This document shows positions 19,315 through 28,279 of a stretch of 64,000 bases of DNA, in pieces. A model generated the notes under the pieces. That model ran no database searches. It was given only the letters and a program-made list of their open reading frames with translations, and was not told where the DNA came from. The DNA comes from Betaproteobacteria bacterium (GTDB lineage Bacteria; Pseudomonadota; Gammaproteobacteria; Burkholderiales; Ga0077523), in assembly GCA_016713305.1 (NCBI GenBank), contig JADJPK010000004.1, positions 372,001 to 436,000 on the forward strand, written 5' to 3'. A program made the position numbers and the translations under genes. Within the stretch, counting starts at the first letter, position 1. Each line of letters starts with the position of its first letter.

Positions 19315-19791
19315 TCATATGTATTTCACGTCGAGGATCTCGTATTCCTTGATGCCCCCGGGTGCCACAACCTCCGCGACATCTCCCGCCGACTTGCCGA
19401 TCAGCGCCCGTGCGGTGGGCGAGCTGATGGAGATCTTCCCGTCCTTGATGTCCGCTTCGTCATCACCCACGATCTGGTAAGTGACCTCTTCGTCGTTCGA
19501 AAGATCCTGCAGATCGACCGTGGCGCCGAACACGCACCGGCCGTCGGCATCCAGCAGCTTGGGATCGATGATCTGGGCGTTGGAGATCTTGCCTTCCAGC
19601 TCGGCGATCCTGCCCTCGATGAAGCTTTGACGCTCCTTCGCGGCGTCGTATTCCGCATTCTCCGACAGATCGCCCTGGGCTCGTGCTTCGGCGATCGCGG
19701 CAATCACCTTCTGCCTCTCGACTGTCTTGAGGGTATGCAGTTCCTGCCGCAGCTTCTCGGCGCCGATGACGGTGAGCGGGATCTTGGCCAA
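19315..19791 (-). CDS. greA: transcription elongation factor GreA
   Basis: GreA rescues backtracked RNA polymerase by stimulating transcript cleavage. The start is the TTG at 19791 (product MAKIPLTVIGAEKLRQELH), with GGAG 9 bases upstream. Its 158 residues comprise the N-terminal coiled coil, with the acidic tip around GDLSENAEYDAAKERQ, and a C-terminal FKBP-like domain ending GIKEYEILDVKYI. It follows carB closely and is probably part of the carAB transcription unit. Confidence 0.97.
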   Translation of the reverse strand: MAKIPLTVIGAEKLRQELHTLKTVERQKVIAAIAEARAQGDLSENAEYDAAKERQSFIEGRIAELEGKISNAQIIDPKLLDADGRCVFGATVDLQDLSNDEEVTYQIVGDDEADIKDGKISISSPTARALIGKSAGDVAEVVAPGGIKEYEILDVKYI

Positions 19792-19836
19792 AGATGGAAT
19801 CTCCTGAAAACAGGCAAACGCGTGGACGGGGCGTCG

Positions 19837-22800
19837 TCATTGCAGGCGGGCGTGGAGACCCTGGACCGAGTAGGCCTTGAGCTCTCCCATCCCCTGCATG
19901 CCGGCGCAGGCAGCACGCGCACCGGCGATCGTGGTGTAGTACGTGACCCTGCCCTGGAGGGCCGACCGGCGGATCGAATAGGAATCCTGGATGGCCGTGC
20001 GCCTGTCCTCCACCGTGTTGATGATCATCGCGATCTCGTCGTTCTTGATCATGTCCACGATATGCGGCCGGCCTTCCGTCACCTTGTTCACCGGGGTGGT
20101 CGTGATGCCGCGCTCGTTGAGATAGGCGGCCGTTCCGCGTGTCGCACACAGGGTGAAGCCGAGCTCGCCCAGTGACCGGGCGATGTCGACGATCTTGGGT
20201 TTGTCCGAATTGCGCACGCTCAGAAACACGCGGCCGGAGCGGGGCATGCGCACGCCGGCGGCGAGCTGCGACTTCACGAACGCCTCGCCGAAGGTCTCGC
20301 CCACGCCCATCACTTCGCCGGTGGACTTCATCTCGGGGCCGAGGATGGTGTCGACACCCGGGAACTTGGCGAACGGGAACACCGCTTCCTTCACCGCGTA
20401 ATAGGGCGGCTGCACCTCGCCCTTCACGCCTTGGGCGTCCAGGGTGCGGCCGACCATGCAGCGCGCTGCGATCTTGGCCAGCGGAAGGCTCGTCGCCTTG
20501 GAGACGTAGGGAACGGTCCGTGACGCGCGCGGATTGACTTCCAGGACATAGACCGTCTGATCCTGGATCGCGAACTGCACGTTCATGAGTCCCACCACGT
20601 CGAGGCCTTTCGCCATCGCGATGGTCTGGCGGCGAAGCTCGTCCTGCATCTCCGGTGAAAGGCTGAAGGGCGGCAGCGAGCAGGCGGAATCGCCGGAGTG
20701 CACTCCCGCCTGCTCGATGTGTTCCATGATTCCGCCGATCAGCACGCGGTTGCCGTCGCTGATGGCGTCGACGTCCACCTCGATCGCGTCGTTGAGGAAG
20801 CGGTCGAGCAGCACCGGACTGTCGTTGCTCACCTTCACGGCCTCGCGCATGTAGCGCTCGAGGTCGGACTGTTGATGGACGATCTCCATGGCGCGTCCAC
20901 CCAGCACGTAGGACGGCCGGACGACCAGCGGATAGCCGATTTCCTGAGCGAGCGCCAGAGCCTGCTCCGGATCGCGTGCGGTCCGGTTCGGAGGCTGCTT
21001 GAGGCCAAGCTCGTGCAGCAGCTTCTGGAACCGTTCGCGGTCCTCGGCGCAATCGATCATGTCGGGCGTGGTGCCGATGATCGGCACCCCATTGCGCTCC
21101 AGATCGCGTGCCAGCTTGAGCGGCGTCTGACCGCCGTACTGCACGATCACGCCGTGGGGCTTCTCCACGTGCACGATCTCGAGCACGTCTTCCAGCGTGA
21201 GCGGCTCGAAATACAGACGGTCCGAGGTGTCGTAGTCGGTGGACACTGTCTCGGGATTGCAGTTGACCATGATGGTCTCGAACCCGTCTTCCCGCAGGCT
21301 CAGCGCCGCGTGGACGCAGCAGTAGTCGAATTCGATGCCCTGTCCGATGCGGTTCGGACCGCCTCCCAGGACGATCACTTTCCTGGCATCGGTCGGCCGG
21401 GCCTCGCATTCCTCCTCGTACGTCGAGTACATGTACGCCGTGCGGGTATCGAACTCGGCTGCGCAGGTGTCGACACGCTTGAAGACGGGACGGATGCCCA
21501 GCTGCTGACGCAGCCCGCGGATCTCGGCTTCCGTCGTCTTCAGCAATTTGGCGAGACGCCGATCGGAGAACCCCTTGCGCTTGAGGCGCCGCAGTTCGTC
21601 CGCGGAGAGATCCGCCATGTCGCGGTCGTCGAGATCCATCTCGATGTCGACGATCTCCTTGATCTGGGCGAGGAACCAGGGGTCGATGTGAGTGAGCTGA
21701 TGCACTTCCTCGAGCGTGAAACCGTTCTCGAACGCGTCGCCCACGTACCAGATGCGCTCAGGACGAGGCTCCCCCAGTTCGGTCTCGATCGTCTCGCGAT
21801 CCGTCGTCTTCTGATTGAGCCCGTCGACGCCCACTTCCAGCCCGCGCAGGGCCTTCTGGAAGGATTCCTGGAATGTGCGGCCGATCGCCATGACCTCTCC
21901 GACGGATTTCATCTGCGTCGTGAGGCGGCTGTCCGCCTGAGGGAACTTCTCGAACGCGAAACGCGGAACCTTCGTGACGACATAGTCGATCGTCGGTTCG
22001 AAGGAGGCGGGCGTGGCGCCCCCCGTGATGTCGTTGCGCAGTTCGTCGAGCGTGTAACCGACCGCCAGCTTCGCAGCCACTTTCGCGATAGGAAATCCCG
22101 TCGCCTTGGATGCCAGCGCAGACGACCGCGACACACGCGGGTTCATCTCGATCACCAGCATGCGGCCATCCTTGGGACTGATCGCGAACTGCACGTTCGA
22201 ACCACCGGTGTCGACACCGATCTCGCGCAGAACCGCCAACGAGGCGTCGCGCATGATCTGGTATTCCTTGTCCGTGAGCGTCTGGGCGGGCGCGACGGTG
22301 ATGGAATCGCCGGTATGGATGCCCATCGGGTCGAGGTTCTCGATGGAACAGATGATGATGCAGTTGTCCTTGCGGTCCCGCACCACCTCCATCTCGAATT
22401 CCTTCCAGCCGATCACCGACTCCTCGATGAGTAGCTCGTGCGTCGGGGAAGCTTCCAGACCCCGCTCGCAGATCGTGACGAACTCTTCGCGGTTGTAGGC
22501 GATGCCGCCCCCCGAACCGCCCAGCGTGAACGAAGGCCGGATGATCGTGGGGAATCCGACCATCGCCTGCACCTGCAATGCTTCTTCCAGGCTGTGAGCA
22601 ATCGCCGATCGGGCCGACTGCAGCCCGATCTTGGTCATCGCCGCCTTGAACTTTTCCCGGTCCTCGGCCTTGTCGATGGCTTCGCGCGACGCGCCGATCA
22701 TCTCCACGTCGTACTTCTCCAGCACGCCGTGCTTGGCCAGGTCCAGAGCGCAGTTGAGCGCGGTCTGTCCGCCCATGGTCGGCAGCAGCGCATCGGGCCG

Positions 22801-23043
22801 TTCGAGCGCGATCACCCTTTCCACCATCTGCCACGTGATCGGCTCGATGTAGGTGACGTCCGCCGTTTCCGGATCCGTCATGATCGTCGCGGGGTTGGAG
22901 TTGACCAGAATGACCCGGTACCCCTCTTCCTTCAGTGCCTTGCAGGCCTGGGCTCCGGAATAGTCGAACTCGCACGCCTGGCCGATGACGATCGGGCCGG
23001 CGCCGATGATCAGGATGGACTTGATGTCTGTGCGTTTTGGCAT
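19837..23043 (-). CDS. carB: carbamoyl-phosphate synthase large chain
   Basis: CarB makes carbamoyl phosphate from bicarbonate, ammonia (supplied by CarA) and two ATP for pyrimidine and arginine synthesis. Its 1068 residues contain two homologous ATP-grasp halves: the first opens with SILIIGAGPIVIGQACEFDYSG and the second with KVIVLGGGPNRIGQGIEFDY. An oligomerisation segment separates them, and a C-terminal MGS-like allosteric domain begins around FLSVRNSDKP and contains CATRGTAAYLNERG. Length and order match the family exactly. Confidence 0.98.
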   Translation of the reverse strand: MPKRTDIKSILIIGAGPIVIGQACEFDYSGAQACKALKEEGYRVILVNSNPATIMTDPETADVTYIEPITWQMVERVIALERPDALLPTMGGQTALNCALDLAKHGVLEKYDVEMIGASREAIDKAEDREKFKAAMTKIGLQSARSAIAHSLEEALQVQAMVGFPTIIRPSFTLGGSGGGIAYNREEFVTICERGLEASPTHELLIEESVIGWKEFEMEVVRDRKDNCIIICSIENLDPMGIHTGDSITVAPAQTLTDKEYQIMRDASLAVLREIGVDTGGSNVQFAISPKDGRMLVIEMNPRVSRSSALASKATGFPIAKVAAKLAVGYTLDELRNDITGGATPASFEPTIDYVVTKVPRFAFEKFPQADSRLTTQMKSVGEVMAIGRTFQESFQKALRGLEVGVDGLNQKTTDRETIETELGEPRPERIWYVGDAFENGFTLEEVHQLTHIDPWFLAQIKEIVDIEMDLDDRDMADLSADELRRLKRKGFSDRRLAKLLKTTEAEIRGLRQQLGIRPVFKRVDTCAAEFDTRTAYMYSTYEEECEARPTDARKVIVLGGGPNRIGQGIEFDYCCVHAALSLREDGFETIMVNCNPETVSTDYDTSDRLYFEPLTLEDVLEIVHVEKPHGVIVQYGGQTPLKLARDLERNGVPIIGTTPDMIDCAEDRERFQKLLHELGLKQPPNRTARDPEQALALAQEIGYPLVVRPSYVLGGRAMEIVHQQSDLERYMREAVKVSNDSPVLLDRFLNDAIEVDVDAISDGNRVLIGGIMEHIEQAGVHSGDSACSLPPFSLSPEMQDELRRQTIAMAKGLDVVGLMNVQFAIQDQTVYVLEVNPRASRTVPYVSKATSLPLAKIAARCMVGRTLDAQGVKGEVQPPYYAVKEAVFPFAKFPGVDTILGPEMKSTGEVMGVGETFGEAFVKSQLAAGVRMPRSGRVFLSVRNSDKPKIVDIARSLGELGFTLCATRGTAAYLNERGITTTPVNKVTEGRPHIVDMIKNDEIAMIINTVEDRRTAIQDSYSIRRSALQGRVTYYTTIAGARAACAGMQGMGELKAYSVQGLHARLQ

Positions 23044-23085
23044 TTTTGCGTGCGGCTTGGCCGGATTGCCGGCCAGGGTCCTACC

Positions 23086-24216
23086 CTATCGCCTCGCCTC
23101 CATGAGTCCGACGAAGCGGTCGAACAGGTAACCGATATCGTGGGGGCCGGGGCTCGCTTCCGGGTGGCCCTGGAAGCAGAACGCGGGCACGTCGATGCGG
23201 GCGAAACCCTGGAGCGATCCGTCGAACAGTGACACGTGCGTCACCTTGGCGCTGGGAGGCAGCGTATCCGGATCGACTGCGAAACCGTGGTTCTGGCTCG
23301 TGATGACGACGCGGCCCGATTCGAGGTCCTGCACCGGATGATTGGCGCCGTGATGCCCGAACTTCATCTTGCGCGTCCGAGCTCCGCTCGCCAGGCCCAT
23401 GAGCTGATGGCCCAGGCAGATTCCGAAAGTGGGCAGACCGGTCGCCATCAGCTCGCGGATCGCCCGGATCGCGTAGTCGCACGGCTCCGGATCCCCCGGG
23501 CCGTTCGAAAGAAAGATGCCGTCCGGCTTGAGCGCCAGCGCGTCGCGTGCGGTCGACTGGGCCGGAAGCACGGTCAGCCGGCATCCGCGATCCGCGAGCA
23601 TGCGCAGGATGTTCCGCTTCACGCCATAGTCGAACGCCACCACGTGGTGCCGGGGCTTGTCGAGTTCCCCATGTCCATGGGTCAGCGTCCAGCTGGTGGC
23701 CTTCCACTCGAACGGCTCCGTGCAGCTCACCACCTTGGCCAGGTCCATGCCCGCCAGGCCGGGGAAGACCCGTGCCTCCGCAATGGCACGACCTTCATCG
23801 ATGGATCCCGCCATCAGGCATCCTGCCTGCGCGCCCTTGTCGCGAAGGATCCGTGTCAGCTTGCGTGTATCGATGCCTGCGATGGCCACGACGTTCCGGC
23901 TTGCCAGGTACTCCGGAAGGGGCTGCTGCATCCGCCAGTTGGAGGCGAGCAGCGGCAGGTCCCGGATGACCAGACCCGCGGCGTGCACGCGGCCTGCCTC
24001 CTCGTCCTCCTCGTTTACCCCGGTGTTGCCGACATGAGGGTACGTCAGCGTGACGATCTGGCGGGCATAGGAAGGGTCGGTCAGGATTTCCTGGTACCCC
24101 GTCATCGCCGTGTTGAAGACGACCTCGCCCACCGACAGTCCGGCCGCTCCGATGGAGTCTCCCCGGAACACCGTCCCATCGGCGAGCGCAAGAAGGGCGG
24201 GCTGGCGGTCAGACAC
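23086..24216 (-). CDS. carA: carbamoyl-phosphate synthase small chain
   Basis: CarA is the glutamine amidotransferase subunit that passes ammonia to CarB. The GTG at 24216 (VSDRQPALLALADGTVFRG) gives 376 residues, the family length; the open frame further upstream is the untranslated leader. The class-I glutaminase nucleophile is the Cys in FGICLGHQLMGLA and the His/Glu pair is in FCFQGHPEASPGPHD. It sits 42 bases ahead of carB. A promoter with a perfect TATAAT lies about 240 bases upstream, so the mRNA leader is long. Confidence 0.97.
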   Translation of the reverse strand: MSDRQPALLALADGTVFRGDSIGAAGLSVGEVVFNTAMTGYQEILTDPSYARQIVTLTYPHVGNTGVNEEDEEAGRVHAAGLVIRDLPLLASNWRMQQPLPEYLASRNVVAIAGIDTRKLTRILRDKGAQAGCLMAGSIDEGRAIAEARVFPGLAGMDLAKVVSCTEPFEWKATSWTLTHGHGELDKPRHHVVAFDYGVKRNILRMLADRGCRLTVLPAQSTARDALALKPDGIFLSNGPGDPEPCDYAIRAIRELMATGLPTFGICLGHQLMGLASGARTRKMKFGHHGANHPVQDLESGRVVITSQNHGFAVDPDTLPPSAKVTHVSLFDGSLQGFARIDVPAFCFQGHPEASPGPHDIGYLFDRFVGLMEARR

Positions 24217-24456
24217 TTTGAGATCCTCGGAACATGCGCAACAGGGAAACATACGGAACCATACGGAACCGGAACATACGACACAGGAACCCGCGGAAAA
24301 CACGGCCATTACAGCCAGTACCTGCGGGCGAACTGCCCGGGCGCGCCGAGGAGACAAGGCCTGCCGGTCAGACGGGCGGGAAGACTCCTGTTTCCCACGT
24401 GCCATGTGCCAAGCGGGAGGGCGCTTGCGCGCCACTCCCGCTCTGAGATTGATCCG
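24217..24456 (-). other. long carA leader with a hairpin and short repeats
   Basis: This stretch between the inferred transcription start and carA holds no supported gene. Near the 5' end of the transcript, AGCGGGAG (24442-24435) pairs with CTCCCGCT (24419-24412), enclosing GGCGC/GCGCC and a GCAA loop, a very stable hairpin without a T-run. Closer to carA, two adjacent copies of GTTCCGTATG with partial flanking copies lie around 24250-24295. They could mediate pyrimidine- or arginine-linked control, but no known motif is recognised. Confidence 0.5.
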
Positions 24457-24486
24457 ATTATAGCCTCGCGCCCCTTTCCGGGGCAA
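24457..24486 (-). promoter_or_regulatory. sigma-70-type promoter of carAB
   Basis: On the minus strand TTGCCC (24486-24481) and a perfect TATAAT (24462-24457) are separated by 18 bases. This puts the transcription start near 24450, about 235 bases before the carA GTG. It lies 66 bases beyond the dapB stop, so carAB can be expressed independently of bamE-dapB. Confidence 0.65.
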
Positions 24487-24551
24487 CGAGAGCGGGGGCT
24501 AACGTACGTCCCGCGCGGTCATTCGTGATCCCGATGCCAGGGCGCCCCGAG

Positions 24552-25355
24552 CTACTTGAGCCCCAGCACGTCCTGCATGTCGAAAATGCCGCCCTGCCTT
24601 CCCGCCACGAAACGCGCGGCACGCAGCGCTCCCTGGGCGAAGGTCGCCCGGCTCGACGCCTTGTGGGTGAGTTCGACCCGTTCCCCCGTGCCTGCGAACA
24701 GCACCGTGTGATCGCCAACGATGTCCCCGCCGCGGACCGTTGCGAACCCGATGGTCCGCGGATTGCGCTCCCCGGTCACCCCTTCGCGGCCGTAGATGGC
24801 ATCGGTGGCAAGCGAGCGGCCAAGCGCGGCCGCCACGGCCTCGCCCATCCGTAGCGCCGTGCCGCTGGGCGCGTCGACCTTGTGCCGGTGGTGAGCCTCG
24901 ATGATTTCCACGTCGTAGCCGTCACCCAGCGTCTTCGCCGCCACTTCGATGAGGCGCAGCAGCACGTTGACACCGACGCTCATGTTGGGAGCCATGACCA
25001 TGGCGTTCGCTTTCGCCAGCTCCGCAAGACGCTGCTTCTGCTCCGCCGAGAATCCGGTCGTGCCGACAACCATGCGGACCCCGTTCCGCGCGCACGCCTC
25101 TGCGTGATGCAACGTGGCCTCGGGACGGGTGAAATCTATCAGCACGTCGGCCCCGCGAACGGCGGCCTCCACGTCGGTCGCGATCAGGACACCGCTGCGC
25201 ACGCCCGCGAATTCGCCGGCGTCCTGGCCGATGCCCGGCACCCCTGGACGCTCGAGAGCCGCGTGGAGCTTGAGACCATCCTCTGCGGCAATCGATTCGA
25301 TGAGGGCACGGCCCATGCGTCCGGTGCTGCCTGCGATGACGATCTTCAGCGACAT
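24552..25355 (-). CDS. dapB: 4-hydroxy-tetrahydrodipicolinate reductase
   Basis: It reduces a dipicolinate precursor in lysine and meso-diaminopimelate synthesis. From ATG 25355 there are 267 residues: the nucleotide loop IAGSTGRMGRALIE at the N-terminus, GTTGFSAEQ, the catalytic His/Lys segment EAHHRHKVDAPSGTA, and the C-terminal dimer region. The frame is open upstream into bamE, but the ATG fits the family. It starts two bases after the bamE stop. Confidence 0.97.
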   Translation of the reverse strand: MSLKIVIAGSTGRMGRALIESIAAEDGLKLHAALERPGVPGIGQDAGEFAGVRSGVLIATDVEAAVRGADVLIDFTRPEATLHHAEACARNGVRMVVGTTGFSAEQKQRLAELAKANAMVMAPNMSVGVNVLLRLIEVAAKTLGDGYDVEIIEAHHRHKVDAPSGTALRMGEAVAAALGRSLATDAIYGREGVTGERNPRTIGFATVRGGDIVGDHTVLFAGTGERVELTHKASSRATFAQGALRAARFVAGRQGGIFDMQDVLGLK

Positions 25356-25357
25356 GA

Positions 25358-25768
25358 TCAATGGTCCCTGGGCAGTGGCTTGTTCGCCGTGCCGGGTGCT
25401 TCGGTGGTACCTGCGGAATCGACCAGACCCGGCGCGGCCGTCACGTCTCCCAGGATCTTCTTCAGCTTGTCGCCGTCGAAGACGAGGGTGAGCTGCCGAC
25501 GGTCCCGCGGATTGCCGGCCTTGTCGAACTTGTAGAAATAGTCCCAGCGATCGGGATGGAACGTGTCTGCGACGAGGGGCGTCCCCATCACGTATTTCAC
25601 CTGCTGCCGCGTCATGTCCGGCCGCAACTTGGAGATCATTTCCTGGGTCACGACATTGCCCTGCTGGATGTCGATGCGGTAGACGGCACAACCCGACGCC
25701 ACCGGAAGGAAGACAAAAGCCAACCACAGGGCGAGGCGCGCGGCCACACCCTTCGAAGATGCCGTCAT
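25358..25768 (-). CDS. bamE: outer-membrane assembly lipoprotein BamE (SmpA/OmlA)
   Basis: BamE is a lipoprotein of the beta-barrel assembly machine in the outer membrane. The 136-residue precursor has a lipoprotein signal with lipobox VASGC near residue 27. The mature domain contains QGNVVTQEMISKLRPDMTRQ and VMGTPLVADTFHPDRWDY, the SmpA/OmlA signature. The C-terminal extension is longer than in Escherichia coli and rich in Ala/Pro/Thr. It is divergent from fur, the usual neighbour. Confidence 0.95.
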   Translation of the reverse strand: MTASSKGVAARLALWLAFVFLPVASGCAVYRIDIQQGNVVTQEMISKLRPDMTRQQVKYVMGTPLVADTFHPDRWDYFYKFDKAGNPRDRRQLTLVFDGDKLKKILGDVTAAPGLVDSAGTTEAPGTANKPLPRDH

Positions 25769-25770
25769 TG

Positions 25771-25799
25771 TTCTCAGCGCCAGGGAAAGCTTCTATGAT
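25771..25799 (+). promoter_or_regulatory. likely fur promoter
   Basis: TTCTCA (25771-25776) and TATGAT (25794-25799) are 17 bases apart and end 25 bases before the fur ATG. The -10 region runs into TGATAATCGATA, which resembles half of a Fur-binding site and would fit autoregulation. The match is partial. The -35 part overlaps the first codons of the divergent bamE. Confidence 0.45.
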
Positions 25800-25824
25800 A
25801 ATCGATACCTTCCGCGAGACGGTC

Positions 25825-26301
25825 ATGCCGAACCGAACCCCGAACGACCTCAAGACGATGGGCCTCAAGGCGACGCTGCCGCGGCTCAAGATACTGAACC
25901 TCTTCGAAACCAGCGAGGAGCGCCATCTCACGGCAGAGGACGTCTACAAGATCCTGCTGGCCGAGGGAATGGACATCGGTCTGGCCACGATCTACCGTGT
26001 GCTCACTCAGTTCGAACAGGCAGGAATCCTGGCGCGCCATCACTTCGAAAGCGGTAAGGCCGTGTTCGAACTGAATGAAGGCGGTCACCACGATCACCTG
26101 GTGTGCCTGCAGTGCGGGCACGTGGAGGAGTTCTACGACTCCGAAATCGAGAAGCGGCAGGACGCCATCGCGCGGGATCGCGGCTTCTCCATCCACGAGC
26201 ACTCGCTTCAGCTCTACGCCTACTGCAACCGGCCGAATTGCCCGAACCGCAAGTCAGGCGTGCACCGCTCCTTCAGCGACGATTCGTCCACCGAGGGCTG
26301 A
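25825..26301 (+). CDS. fur: ferric uptake regulator Fur
   Basis: This iron-responsive repressor has 158 residues from ATG 25825 (MPNRTPNDLKTMGLKATLPR). The N-terminal winged helix contains HLTAEDVYKILLAEG and GLATIYRVLTQFEQAG. The metal-binding and dimerisation half has HHFESGKAVFELNEGGHHDH, CLQCGHVEEF and a second Cys pair CNRPNCPNR near the C-terminus. The frame is open 22 codons upstream through the promoter, so the internal ATG is the better start. Confidence 0.96.
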   Translation: MPNRTPNDLKTMGLKATLPRLKILNLFETSEERHLTAEDVYKILLAEGMDIGLATIYRVLTQFEQAGILARHHFESGKAVFELNEGGHHDHLVCLQCGHVEEFYDSEIEKRQDAIARDRGFSIHEHSLQLYAYCNRPNCPNRKSGVHRSFSDDSSTEG

Positions 26302-26461
26302 CCGGTAACGACTGCCGCGCCCCGGGGCGCCTGCCACCATTCCGGGAAGGGACCGGGAAAGGACTCCTCGGCATCCGCGACCGCCCGGGGGTCCGGTCCC
26401 GTGGTCTCGTCCCCCCCATCGATGCGGGTCTCCCTCGTCCGCACTTCCTTCCGAAAAATCT

Positions 26462-28129
26462 CTAGTCCGGCCCTGCGGCCTCCAGCATCTCGCGGGCGTG
26501 GGACCGCGTGGTGTCCGTGATGCGCACTCCGCCCAGCATGCGTGCGACCTCCTCGACCCGGGCCTCCTCGGACAGCACCTCGACCACGGAAAGCGTCACA
26601 CCCTTCTCCACCCGCTTGGCGACCTTCCACTGATGCACCGCGGTGGCGGCCACCTGCGGCAGGTGGGTGATGCAAAAAACCTGACGGTCCCGGCCAAGCT
26701 GACGCAGCAGCCTGCCCACGACTTCGGCAACGCCACCGCCGATGCCGGAATCCACTTCGTCGAAGACGAGCGTCGGCACCGGCGCCACGCGGCTGGTCAC
26801 GGTTTGCAGGGCGAGCGACAGCCTGGCCAGTTCGCCACCCGAAGCCACCTTGGAGACCGGCGCAGGCGGTGCCCCGGGATGACCCGATACGCGGAATTCC
26901 ACGGTTTCCAGTCCATGGGCGGCCGGTGTGTCGGCCGGCTTCAGCTCCACTTCGAAGCGCCCCCCCGCCATGGCGAGCTGCTGCATCGACGCCGTGACTG
27001 CGGCGCCGAGGGATTTGACAGCCTTCGCACGCAGTGACGAGAGCTTTTCCGCCGCTGCCCGGTAGCCCGATTCCCGCGACTCGGCTTCCTTGCGCAGCGC
27101 TTCGGCGTCCAGATCGTGGTCCAGCTCTTCCAGCCGGCGCCTGCATTCGGCCAGACGCGCCGCCAGCTCCTCCGGACGGATTCGGTGCTTCCGCGCAGCC
27201 GCGGTGACCGACTCGATGCGCGATTCGAGCTCCTTCAGCCGGGCGGGATCGAGATCCAGCCGCGAGCGGTACTGCCGGAGCGCACGGGACGCTTCGCCAA
27301 GCTGTATGTCTGCAGACGCCAGAAGATCCACCACTTCTTTCAACGCAGGATCGTGATGCGCCAGCTGCTCCAGCCGGCCCCTCAATCCGGACAGCGCGCT
27401 CGCGAGACAATCGTCGCCTTCCGACAGAACCTCCGCGGCCGCCTGCGATCCTTCGATGAGGGCCGCCGCGTGCGACAGCCGCTGATGGGCCTCCTTCAGT
27501 TCGTCCCACTCGGCCGGGGTCAGTGCGACGCGAGAGAGCTCTTCGGCCTGCCAGGACAGGCGGTCCCGTTCGGCCGCCAACGCCTGCGCGCCCCGCTCGG
27601 CCGCCTGCAGTGCCTCGCGCGCCTCCTGCCATTGCCTGTGGCGTTCCGCCACCGACAGCGCCAGCTCGGCCGCCCCCGCGTATGCATCGAGCAGGCCGCG
27701 TTGCGCCGCGGGCCGCATCAATGTCTGGTGTTCGTGCTGTCCGTGGATATCCACGAGGAGTTCGCCCAGCTCCCGCAACTGCGTGGCGGTCACGGGCCGG
27801 CCATTGACGTAGGCCCGCGATCGGCCGCCCGATTCGACGATCCTGCGCAGGATGCACTCCCCGCCTTCCCCGGCAAGCTCGTTGGCGGCGAGGTACTCGC
27901 GGGCCGGATCGACACCGCTGACATCGAACTCCGCGCTCGCTTCCGCCTTCTCCCGCCCCGGCCGGACGGCGCCCGCATCGGCGCGTCCGCCCAGCGCGAG
28001 CAGCAGTGCATCCACCAGAATCGACTTGCCTGCCCCCGTCTCTCCGGTAAGCACCGTGAAGCCGCGCCCGAACTCGAGACGCAACCGGTCCACGATCACG
28101 AAGTCCTGCACGCTCAGAGCGGTCAGCAT
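26462..28129 (-). CDS. recN: DNA repair protein RecN
   Basis: RecN is an SMC-like ATPase that acts in double-strand-break repair. From ATG 28129, with GGAGG upstream, there are 555 residues: Walker A FTVLTGETGAGKSILVDALL near residue 30, the Q-loop region DIHGQHEHQTLM, two coiled-coil arms around a central hinge, the ABC signature VASGGELARLSLALQ, and Walker B LVFDEVDSGIGGGVAEVVG. The gene is convergent with fur; 160 bases lie between their stops. Confidence 0.97.
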   Translation of the reverse strand: MLTALSVQDFVIVDRLRLEFGRGFTVLTGETGAGKSILVDALLLALGGRADAGAVRPGREKAEASAEFDVSGVDPAREYLAANELAGEGGECILRRIVESGGRSRAYVNGRPVTATQLRELGELLVDIHGQHEHQTLMRPAAQRGLLDAYAGAAELALSVAERHRQWQEAREALQAAERGAQALAAERDRLSWQAEELSRVALTPAEWDELKEAHQRLSHAAALIEGSQAAAEVLSEGDDCLASALSGLRGRLEQLAHHDPALKEVVDLLASADIQLGEASRALRQYRSRLDLDPARLKELESRIESVTAAARKHRIRPEELAARLAECRRRLEELDHDLDAEALRKEAESRESGYRAAAEKLSSLRAKAVKSLGAAVTASMQQLAMAGGRFEVELKPADTPAAHGLETVEFRVSGHPGAPPAPVSKVASGGELARLSLALQTVTSRVAPVPTLVFDEVDSGIGGGVAEVVGRLLRQLGRDRQVFCITHLPQVAATAVHQWKVAKRVEKGVTLSVVEVLSEEARVEEVARMLGGVRITDTTRSHAREMLEAAGPD

Positions 28130-28279
28130 GCGCCGCCTCCCGGCCAGAGGGTTGCAGCCATCGCGAAGCGCCAAGCGGCCCGGATGGCCGGCCGGAATGC
28201 ACCGTCGCACTGCCATCTGCCGCCTGTCCATCGTCCGCTTCCGGACGGAATGCGATCCGCGACCATCGTTGGGACCTTC

